From a virus: a DNA stretch of 42,807 bases. A program made the position numbers and the translations under genes. This document shows positions 14,532 to 20,013 of this stretch, in pieces. The first letter of the stretch is position 1; each line of letters opens with the position of its first letter. The notes beneath the pieces were generated by a model. That model was not told where the DNA came from and searched no databases. It worked only from the letters and a program-made list of their open reading frames with translations. The stretch spans positions 1 to 42,807 of IMG/VR virus record IMGVR_UViG_3300030430_000378; one strand, given 5' to 3'.

Positions 14532-14745
14532 AAATCATGCCTTTCTGTTGTTGGTTTATTTATGGGGAGAGCCCCCGCCCTGATTCTAAGGCACAATTCG
14601 CCCAGAAAGTAAAGCTATTTTTTTGCTGGCAATTCGCCCCGCCTCGCGAAAATTGCCTGATATATCCAGACCAGTAGCAGATAAAGGAAACAAAAATTCT
14701 GCCCTTGTGATATATCCCCAAAGAAAAGTTGGCGTGGCAAATTTG
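14532..14745. repeat. Gene-free leader with two pairs of 10-bp direct repeats
   Basis: A 214-base gap between the Gp88-like gene and the DUF932 gene. It contains CAATTCGCCC twice (14594-14603, 14630-14639) and TGATATATCC twice (14658-14667, 14708-14717, exactly 50 bases apart). A weak leftward promoter may lie near the repeats: minus-strand TTACTT, an 18-base spacer and TAGAAT (around 14584-14612). The repeats look like regulator or initiator binding sites rather than coding sequence. Confidence 0.4.
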
Positions 14746-15435
14746 TCAATGTGTCATAAATAAAACTTGCCTATCAGTTGCCGCCCAACATAGCGCACAG
14801 TTCGCACAGTTGGCAACATCGCCCGTCTGTTCTGGACAAATAAAAGAATGGCCTGATTTTGGCTGTTGGCGTTCAGTGCTATTAGCTGAAAAAATGTAAT
14901 CTAAATTATTGCTGAACCGGACAGAAAAGCGATTGCCAAAACGTTGACGAGTTTTTTCGATACGCTGACCTATTTTGCTTTCTCTTGTTCTGCCTGTATA
15001 TCCCCACACTGCCAAGTTGTCATATTCACTCAGCCACCATGCCCACAGATTGACATATCCTGTGGAATAAAAATCACCCAAAACATGCAGACGGATGATG
15101 ACACCTTTATAAGTGGCACACAGTTCCGCTATCTCTTCATTTAATTTGGCTTCGAGTGCTGGCCCGTGTTCAATACGATGAGCAAAACGCATATTATTTC
15201 CGTAACAGTTATCCCAGTGGTAGCACTCACGGGGACACGTTGCCCGTTCTTCAAGCGTAAGTGTAAAGATAACATAGCCTTTAAACTTGCCTTTCTTAAC
15301 AACGGGCAATTTCCCCTTATCAGCTATCTTGTTATTATTAGATAGTTTAAGCGCACCAGTTTTTAATTCTGCAATCGACCGCTTAGCGTTCGGATACATA
15401 GTTACTGCTGGCTTGTTTATATCTGCTTTTCTCAT
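14746..15435 (-). CDS. Gp88-family Cys-rich protein
   Basis: A 229-residue protein with the pattern of phage Gene product 88 (Pfam Gp88) proteins: a first cysteine group CPRECYHWDNC (Cys67, 71, 77), a central block RLHVLGDFYSTGYVNLW, a WGYTGR segment, and a C-terminal cysteine cluster (CANCALCW near residue 215). The cysteines suggest a metal or Fe-S centre. The biochemical role of the family is not established as far as I know. AAAGGA stands 10 bases before ATG. It is in a cluster of small Cys-rich proteins. Confidence 0.75.
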   Translation of the reverse strand: MRKADINKPAVTMYPNAKRSIAELKTGALKLSNNNKIADKGKLPVVKKGKFKGYVIFTLTLEERATCPRECYHWDNCYGNNMRFAHRIEHGPALEAKLNEEIAELCATYKGVIIRLHVLGDFYSTGYVNLWAWWLSEYDNLAVWGYTGRTRESKIGQRIEKTRQRFGNRFSVRFSNNLDYIFSANSTERQQPKSGHSFICPEQTGDVANCANCALCWAATDRQVLFMTH

Positions 15436-15478
15436 TTGTTATGTTTCCTTTTCTGTTGGTAAAAAAACAAAATCAGAT

Positions 15479-15661
15479 TTATGCAGTCCTGTCAAGTACC
15501 TTCTGTTTTTGCAAATAACAAACAGCGCAGTAAGTATTGAACGCATCCCAAACATCAGCCTTCGCACCGCACCCACAAAAATACTCCTGTTTAGTAGGAT
15601 GATTGCGTGGCGAGTTTGTCATGTTTAGCGTGACTGATTTGTCACGTTCAGCGTTTGTCAT
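15479..15661 (-). CDS. Small zinc-knuckle-like protein
   Basis: A 60-residue protein starting four bases after the previous stop. It has CGC (residues 29-31) and CAVC (about 45-48), four cysteines spaced like a zinc ribbon (C-x-C...C-x2-C). The N-terminal 25 residues are polar; an alternative internal start (MTNSPRN) would leave the zinc site intact. Function unknown. Confidence 0.6.
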   Translation of the reverse strand: MTNAERDKSVTLNMTNSPRNHPTKQEYFCGCGAKADVWDAFNTYCAVCYLQKQKVLDRTA

Positions 15662-15664
15662 TTG

Positions 15665-15904
15665 TCAGCAAACGTCCTTCCCTTGACAGTCTTTAGGATA
15701 ACACTGAGCAATCATAGCGTAATATGGATTTTTGCTGTATCTTGTCCAGCGTTTGTCATCAGCTAATTTCTCGCACTCTCTCTGTGTCATAGGCATTTCT
15801 AGTATCATTTGATTGCCTATGTACTCCCAGCCCTCGTTGAACTCCCCTTCAAGGTAGTATGTGGTATTTGCCCACATACTAATTACAAGCATAAATTCTT
15901 TCAT
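15665..15904 (-). CDS. Small protein with conserved Trp/Cys pattern, possibly exported
   Basis: A 79-residue protein starting at the ATG that overlaps the previous stop (ATGA); GGAG is 8 bases before it, which rules out the longer frame. MKEFMLVISMW gives a short hydrophobic N-terminus that could act as a weak signal sequence. The body (WEYIGNQMILEMPMTQRECEKL, YYAMIAQCYPKDC) resembles small phage proteins seen in other marine podophages. Cysteines at four C-terminal positions would suit disulfides outside the cytoplasm. Function unknown. Confidence 0.66.
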   Translation of the reverse strand: MKEFMLVISMWANTTYYLEGEFNEGWEYIGNQMILEMPMTQRECEKLADDKRWTRYSKNPYYAMIAQCYPKDCQGKDVC

Positions 15905-16104
15905 TGGTACTTGCTCCACTTTTCATGCCATGCTTCGTTTAGTATCTCGTCATATTCTTGGTCGCTGTAATGTGTCATCATATCACGAAACCGTTTCATC
16001 TCGTGTGCAAATTGAGCGAACATTTCACACGAACCAGCCCAGTAGTCAGCCTTTTCGTACCACTGGCTTTCAAGTGCCATCGCCATTTCTTTAACTCTGC
16101 CCAT
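15901..16104 (-). CDS. Small helical hypothetical protein
   Basis: A 67-residue protein rich in Trp, Met, Glu and Lys, predicted helical (ADYWAGSCEMFAQFAHEM). It overlaps the gene upstream by 14 bases and the gene downstream by 4 (ATGA), and has an AAGGA-type ribosome site. No family recognised. Confidence 0.62.
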   Translation of the reverse strand: MGRVKEMAMALESQWYEKADYWAGSCEMFAQFAHEMKRFRDMMTHYSDQEYDEILNEAWHEKWSKYQ

Positions 16105-16246
16105 CTGTCTCTTTCCTTCTTAGTTTTCTCTTCCCGTCCTGCCACCACTTAATTCTTTCTTTGATGGCTTGCTCTTCACAAAGGCCGCATAAATGTATCA
16201 ATCTGTCTCGTTCATCATACGAACAGTCTTTACATTTACTCGTCAT
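16091..16246 (-). CDS. Small zinc-knuckle-like protein
   Basis: A 51-residue protein starting at the ATG within the end of the preceding gene, with AGGA at five bases spacing. It contains CKDC near the N-terminus and CGLC about 17 residues later, a C-x2-C pair arrangement for a small zinc ribbon, then a basic helix (RIKWWQDGKRKLRRKE) that could bind nucleic acid. Function unknown. Confidence 0.62.
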   Translation of the reverse strand: MTSKCKDCSYDERDRLIHLCGLCEEQAIKERIKWWQDGKRKLRRKETDGQS

Positions 16247-16391
16247 CCTCTTCCTCTTCCCTTTCTGAATCTGCAATCATGTGGTCGTAATCACAGTTGC
16301 GGCAAAATCCACCGCTGTCATAACTGTAATGCTTCAAGCGGTTATAATCCTCATGGTAGTAACCGCATCGTAAACAAGTTAAGCCGTCCAT
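16236..16391 (-). CDS. Small zinc-ribbon protein with acidic tail
   Basis: A 51-residue protein; ATG at 16391 chosen because AAAGGA precedes it by 7-8 bases. CLRC near residue 6 and CRNC about 23 residues later make a two-knuckle zinc ribbon; the C-terminus is strongly acidic (SEREEEEDDE). First gene after the promoter at 16424-16452. It may bind a host protein or nucleic acid; the function is not known. Confidence 0.64.
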   Translation of the reverse strand: MDGLTCLRCGYYHEDYNRLKHYSYDSGGFCRNCDYDHMIADSEREEEEDDE

Positions 16392-16423
16392 CTTGTTGTC
16401 CTTTCTATTTAACAGTCTCATTA

Positions 16424-16452
16424 CCCATACAGGTAACTATCGAACGTGTCAA
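16424..16452 (-). promoter_or_regulatory. Leftward sigma70-type promoter
   Basis: On the minus strand TTGACA (complement of 16447-16452), a 17-base spacer and TATGGG (complement of 16424-16429), just downstream of a terminator. Start would be near 16417, about 25 bases before the 51-residue zinc-ribbon gene. The -35 is perfect, the -10 weak, similar to the TATGAG of the replication operon promoter. Confidence 0.55.
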
Positions 16453-16456
16453 GCAC

Positions 16457-16491
16457 AAAAGAAAACGGGGCAATCCCGAAGGACAACCCCG
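16457..16491 (-). terminator. Rho-independent terminator with UUCG loop, leftward
   Basis: Read leftward, CGGGG and CCCCG arms (16491-16487, 16470-16466) extend through partly wobble-paired bases to GTCC-TTCG-GGAT, closing on a UUCG tetraloop, and are followed by TTTTCTTTT. It ends the first leftward unit after the gene at 16523-16771. Confidence 0.85.
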
Positions 16492-16522
16492 CTTCCCAAC
16501 CAACAGAAAGGACACCCCACGT

Positions 16523-16771
16523 CTACGCAACTTCGTAGGGTGTACTCAGTTTTAACACGTAACCAGTGTTAGTGTCAAGCCATTTCTTTGCTTGGCGTTG
16601 AGAATTTGTCACATGAACCGTGACCCACTTTGTCAGGTCGACAGCTTCACCCTGCTTAACAAGTTCGCGGCTTGTCTCACCCAGCCTTACCATACTAGCT
16701 GGCGTGAGGACTTGCCATTTCCCGTCAAACTCTCGTTCGACTATCTCAGCCTTCAGTTCCCGTCTTTTCAT
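16523..16771 (-). CDS. Small basic hypothetical protein
   Basis: An 82-residue protein. The ATG at 16771 is preferred: AGAGG lies six bases before it, inside the alternative upstream ATG codons. Sequence is a mix of beta-like and charged residues (KWQVLTPASMVRLGET, KWVTVHVTNSQRQAKKWL), basic overall. It overlaps the end of the RHH gene by 26 bases and is followed by a terminator. No family recognised. Confidence 0.62.
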   Translation of the reverse strand: MKRRELKAEIVEREFDGKWQVLTPASMVRLGETSRELVKQGEAVDLTKWVTVHVTNSQRQAKKWLDTNTGYVLKLSTPYEVA

Positions 16772-16961
16772 CTTCATCCTCTTGTTCAATTACGTGGATG
16801 TACAGGTCAACAGCATCCCGTATTAGGTCAGCAACACTGACTTGTTCTAGCTCAGTCTTTGCTCTTTCGTGTGCCATCTTTGCCAGTTTGTCCCACTGTT
16901 CTATCGGAAACAGTAGATTGTAACACTTTGTCGGTACATTCAGTTTGTTTGGTCTGGGCAT
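16746..16961 (-). CDS. Ribbon-helix-helix-type DNA-binding protein candidate (possible early repressor)
   Basis: A 71-residue protein starting at an ATG preceded by GAGGAAGATA. Its layout fits an RHH regulator: a short strand (TKCYNLLFPI), helix A (EQWDKLAKMAHERAKTE), a turn, and helix B (VSVADLIRDAVDLYIHVI), then an acidic tail. RHH proteins bind DNA as dimers to short palindromes and often control their own promoter; the palindrome at 17123-17136 lies in this gene's own promoter region. The fold is inferred from pattern only. Confidence 0.6.
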   Translation of the reverse strand: MPRPNKLNVPTKCYNLLFPIEQWDKLAKMAHERAKTELEQVSVADLIRDAVDLYIHVIEQEDEDEKTGTEG

Positions 16962-17085
16962 TATCTTCCTCTTGCCATTCACTAACCCAATCGTAAGTTT
17001 CGTCCACGCCTCGTTTGCTAGGAACAACTCGCGTTCTATAAGAAGGGTTACGTATATGTTTAGCTATAGGGTTTCTTTTTTTCAT
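16852..17085 (-). CDS. Small basic protein, first gene of the leftward unit, overlapping the RHH gene
   Basis: A 77-residue frame. The ATG at 17085 starts a short basic protein (MKKRNPIAKHIRNPSYRTRV) of a kind often seen in phage early regions. The C-terminal 37 residues are read from the same DNA as the start of the RHH gene, a 110-base overlap that is long for this genome. Either both products are made, or the C-terminal part is an extended read into the next gene after loss of a stop. The N-terminal half is well supported, the rest less so. Confidence 0.55.
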   Translation of the reverse strand: MKKRNPIAKHIRNPSYRTRVVPSKRGVDETYDWVSEWQEEDNAQTKQTECTDKVLQSTVSDRTVGQTGKDGTRKSKD

Positions 17086-17122
17086 AGTAATATATAATAA
17101 GTAAATATTATAGGATTCCCTG

Positions 17123-17136
17123 AAGGGTGTACCCTT
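17123..17136. promoter_or_regulatory. Palindromic operator candidate
   Basis: AAGGGTGTACCCTT: six-base arms AAGGGT and ACCCTT around a two-base centre. It directly abuts the leftward -10 element and covers the expected start point, so a bound dimer would block leftward transcription. The two-base centre is too short for an RNA hairpin. The RHH-type protein encoded by the same unit is the obvious candidate ligand. Confidence 0.5.
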
Positions 17137-17164
17137 AAATAGCACGAATAAAAATTATCGTCAA
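17136..17164 (-). promoter_or_regulatory. Leftward promoter of the early unit
   Basis: On the minus strand TTGACG (complement of 17159-17164), a 17-base spacer, and TATTTA (complement of 17136-17141). The -35 is good, the -10 weak. It would drive the genes at 17085-16523. Its -35 lies 13 bases from the -35 of the rightward replication promoter, so the two polymerase sites are back to back and may compete. Confidence 0.5.
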
Positions 17165-17177
17165 CAATAAAAGTTGC

Positions 17178-17206
17178 TTGACAGCGTTTTTAGTTTGTCA
17201 TATGAG
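17178..17206 (+). promoter_or_regulatory. Rightward promoter of the replication operon
   Basis: TTGACA (17178-17183), a 17-base spacer, and TATGAG (17201-17206). Expected transcription start at about 17213 coincides with the ATG of the primase gene, so that mRNA may be leaderless; no ribosome site is visible before that ATG. Confidence 0.6.
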
Positions 17207-17212
17207 TAACTC

Positions 17213-18010
17213 ATGACTACTTGGGTAAAAGACTTTGTAACATCCTTACCTCTGCAACCAAACGGGCGGATGCGTATGGACTGCCCTGTTTGTGGAAAGA
17301 AAAACACTTTTAGTGTAGGAGAAAAGAATGGCGAACGCTTATATCATTGCTTCCATGCTGACTGTACTACTTCTGGTCGTACAGGCTTCAGGTTAACTAA
17401 AGATGTAACAACGCATCCTATGTTATTGAAAAGAAACAACAAGAGTGACGATGCTGTCACGTACTGTGCTACTTTTGAAATGCCAAATACGTTCGTTCCG
17501 ATAACCCGTAGCCAAGAATCAGTGGACTATCTCAAACGAGTACACGCTTATGATGCCTATCTAGATGGTCGGGTAGACTTGCGGTTCGATTTCCAACGTA
17601 ATCGAATTGTCTACCTCATTACGGATGGTAAACGTGTGGTCGATGCGGCAGGCCGAACATTAACCAATGAGAAACCGAAGTGGTGGAGATATGGAAAGTC
17701 AGGTAATCCTTTCGTTTGCGGCAGCGGACGTGTCGGTATTCTTGTCGAAGATTGTGCTAGTGCTTGCTGTGTATCTTCTGTTTTTTCGGGGGTAGCATTG
17801 CTCGGAACAAACTTACTTGACACACACATTAAAGTATTGCAGAAATACGACAAGGTATTTGTAGCTCTTGATAAGGATGCTACTCAAAAAGCCTTAGAAA
17901 TTGTAAGAAAATTACAAAGTATTGTGCCGACTAACATGATGATTTTAAATCAAGACATAAAGGACATGGATGATGCAACAAGAGAGCGAGTCCTCTCAAA
18001 GTACGCTTGA
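17213..18010 (+). CDS. DNA primase with zinc-binding and TOPRIM domains
   Basis: A 265-residue primase, first gene of the replication operon. Zinc-binding residues are CPVC (Cys24, Cys27) with HCFHADC (Cys46, Cys51). The TOPRIM fold shows the Glu motif in VGILVEDCASA (Glu179) and the Asp pair in VFVALDKDAT (Asp220, Asp222). It is like the primase half of T7 gp4, but the helicase is a separate gene. It synthesises lagging-strand RNA primers at the fork. The helicase gene starts 41 bases before its end. The start is leaderless-like, at the predicted transcription start. Confidence 0.9.
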   Translation: MTTWVKDFVTSLPLQPNGRMRMDCPVCGKKNTFSVGEKNGERLYHCFHADCTTSGRTGFRLTKDVTTHPMLLKRNNKSDDAVTYCATFEMPNTFVPITRSQESVDYLKRVHAYDAYLDGRVDLRFDFQRNRIVYLITDGKRVVDAAGRTLTNEKPKWWRYGKSGNPFVCGSGRVGILVEDCASACCVSSVFSGVALLGTNLLDTHIKVLQKYDKVFVALDKDATQKALEIVRKLQSIVPTNMMILNQDIKDMDDATRERVLSKYA

Positions 18011-19211
18011 ACATCAGGTGTTGGGCTTCATGCTCAACCACGAGTTCTACGGTAAGGTAAAAAACATTGTCACTAAAGACATGTTCACAGGACGAGATGC
18101 AACAATCTTCGACGTGATTACCTACGGTCACAAGGAATATGGTGTCGATATGCACCCTAGTCAGGTGGCGGCACTGGTCAGTGACCGGAACCCTGCTATG
18201 CCGTCTAGCGCAGTACACGAGATATATGGTATATTAGACAAGCTATCCACGAACATATCAGAAGAGATGGCCCTCGAACAGGATGTGGTTAAAAACTTCT
18301 GGGTAAGAGATAGGGCAAGACAAATTGGTGAGAAAGCGATTGCCATCTTCACTGGCGAATCAGAACACTTTGGCGAACTCAAGACGCTTATCGACATGGT
18401 TGAAGATGGGCGAATGACAGATAGGACAACTTATAGTGAAATGGACAAAAACTTTACACAACTAGTGCAAGAAGAAACAGGTGACCCTGACTTTCCCTTT
18501 GGTTGGGATTTGTTGTCAGAGCATTTGTCAGGCATGGACAGGGGTAACCTTGGTATTATCTTCGCTCGTCCAGAGGTAGGTAAGACAACGTTCTGTTCTT
18601 TTCTTGCCGCGAACTACATTCGACAGAAGCACAAGGTAGTCTATTGGGCAAACGAGGAACCTGCTGAAAAGATTAAGTTACGTATCATTCAATCGTTTTT
18701 TGAACGCACACGACAACAGATGATAGAGGAACAGCACACATTACAACAACGCTATGATGAGGAGATAGCACCTTATCTCATTGTTATGGACTCTGTAGGC
18801 ACATCTATGGAAGAACTAAACGAGTACGCCCAGTTAAATGAACCAGACGTTATGTTCTGTGACCAGCTTGACAAGTTTAGGGTCGCTGGTGATTTTAACC
18901 GTGGAGATGAACGTTTGAAGGAAACCTATGTAGTTGCGCGGGAAGTTGCTAAACGTAACAAACTTCTGATATGGTCAGTATCACAAGCTAGTTTTGAAGC
19001 GCATGACAGACAGTTTATTGATTATGCTATGTTAGATAACTCTAGGACGGGTAAGGCTGGTGAAGCAGATGTTATTATTGGCATCGGCAAAACTGGCACA
19101 TCTGAAGAAGAAAACACAGCACGGCATATATGTATTTCAAAAAACAAAATAAACGGATGGCATGGTATGTTCACTAGTCATATTGACGTGCAAACTGGTG
19201 TATACTATTAA
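17970..19211 (+). CDS. Replicative DNA helicase (DnaB-type)
   Basis: A 413-residue helicase overlapping the primase by 41 bases, with AAGGA just before the start. The N-terminal 100 residues (LEHQVLGFMLNHEFYGKV...) resemble the DnaB N-domain. The RecA-like core has Walker A ARPEVGKTT at 199-207, a VVYWANEEP motif, Walker B VMFCDQLD near 294-301, and a SVSQAS motif (H3). It unwinds DNA at the fork as a hexamer, with the separately encoded primase. Length is a little short of E. coli DnaB (471). Confidence 0.93.
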   Translation: MMQQESESSQSTLEHQVLGFMLNHEFYGKVKNIVTKDMFTGRDATIFDVITYGHKEYGVDMHPSQVAALVSDRNPAMPSSAVHEIYGILDKLSTNISEEMALEQDVVKNFWVRDRARQIGEKAIAIFTGESEHFGELKTLIDMVEDGRMTDRTTYSEMDKNFTQLVQEETGDPDFPFGWDLLSEHLSGMDRGNLGIIFARPEVGKTTFCSFLAANYIRQKHKVVYWANEEPAEKIKLRIIQSFFERTRQQMIEEQHTLQQRYDEEIAPYLIVMDSVGTSMEELNEYAQLNEPDVMFCDQLDKFRVAGDFNRGDERLKETYVVAREVAKRNKLLIWSVSQASFEAHDRQFIDYAMLDNSRTGKAGEADVIIGIGKTGTSEEENTARHICISKNKINGWHGMFTSHIDVQTGVYY

Positions 19212-19453
19212 TGACAACACCCAGACCTAAAGAGGCAACATGGGCAACAGCGAAACTGTACAGAGTAGATTTGTATAACGTTAAGTGGCCTCGTTCTGGT
19301 ACACGTTTAGTTTGGGCTATTGTAGGTAGAAAATGGGTGCGAATCTGTGTTCCTACTGAGTGGATTAAGTTTCGCATGAGAAGAGATGAATGGGATAGTA
19401 TTCCGCATGAATTGTTTGTAAAGGAAGAGACTGATGAGAGTCTTGACGTTTGA
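19211..19453 (+). CDS. Small basic hypothetical protein in replication operon
   Basis: An 80-residue protein whose ATG overlaps the helicase stop (TAATG) and whose end overlaps the exonuclease start by 20 bases. Rich in Trp, Arg and Lys (TWATAKLYRVDLYNVKW, RICVPTEWIKFRMRRDEW), so it may bind nucleic acid or the replisome. No family recognised. Confidence 0.7.
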   Translation: MTTPRPKEATWATAKLYRVDLYNVKWPRSGTRLVWAIVGRKWVRICVPTEWIKFRMRRDEWDSIPHELFVKEETDESLDV

Positions 19454-20012
19454 CGTAGAAACTACCCACAAGGAGAAACCCAATGGTTCATCTACACCCC
19501 TGCCGTACTTCGGTAACACACTTGTCTCTGTGGGCTACAAGTGGCTGGGCATTGAACAGGTACACTACCTTTGCTTTGACCACAGCACCCAGCAACCTAG
19601 CAAGGATGGCTTCAATATATTTCAAGATGCCTTGAACCTTGCTGATGTAGTTGTAGGTCACAACATTAAATTTGATTTATCGTGGATACGCGAGTGCAAC
19701 TTCAAGTATGAGGGACATGTGTATGATACGATGGTTGCTGAGTACATTCTTGCTAAAGCTAGACGTTGGCCTCTTAGCCTTGCCGCTGTTGCCGAGAAGT
19801 ACGGCGGCACACAAAAAGAGAAAGACTTGATTAGCCCTTACTTTAAAGATGGCAAAACATTCTTTGACATCCCGTGGAGTATTATAGTAGAATATGGGAT
19901 TGCAGATGTAATAGCTACAGAAGAAGTAGCATTAGAACAACTCAAAGCCTTTGGCTCATCGTTTGAGGAATTATTTAATGACCCTGATACCAACATTGAG
20001 GTTGTCGCTTGA
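19434..20012 (+). CDS. 3'-5' exonuclease domain of family A DNA polymerase, separate polypeptide
   Basis: A 192-residue DEDDy exonuclease: ExoI motif FDVET (Asp7, Glu9), ExoII GHNIKFDLSW (Asp81), ExoIII EYGIADVIAT with Tyr154-x3-Asp158. It corresponds to the proofreading domain that normally heads PolA. Here it ends in TGA at 20010-20012, one base before the ATG of the polymerase gene in the next frame, so exonuclease and polymerase should be two polypeptides that associate. AAGGAAGAG precedes the ATG. It probably proofreads for the polymerase, but could act alone. Confidence 0.88.
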   Translation: MRVLTFDVETTHKEKPNGSSTPLPYFGNTLVSVGYKWLGIEQVHYLCFDHSTQQPSKDGFNIFQDALNLADVVVGHNIKFDLSWIRECNFKYEGHVYDTMVAEYILAKARRWPLSLAAVAEKYGGTQKEKDLISPYFKDGKTFFDIPWSIIVEYGIADVIATEEVALEQLKAFGSSFEELFNDPDTNIEVVA

Positions 20013-20013
20013 G

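Noticed and set aside
14550-14580. GGGG-CTCT-CCCC stem as a terminator
   Set aside because: The stem is only four base pairs and is not followed by a U-run in either direction.
15601-15670. Repeated TTTGTCA motifs as a phage promoter family
   Set aside because: Most copies fall in coding sequence where ATGACAAA (Met-Thr-Lys/Asn) starts explain them, and the spacing is irregular.
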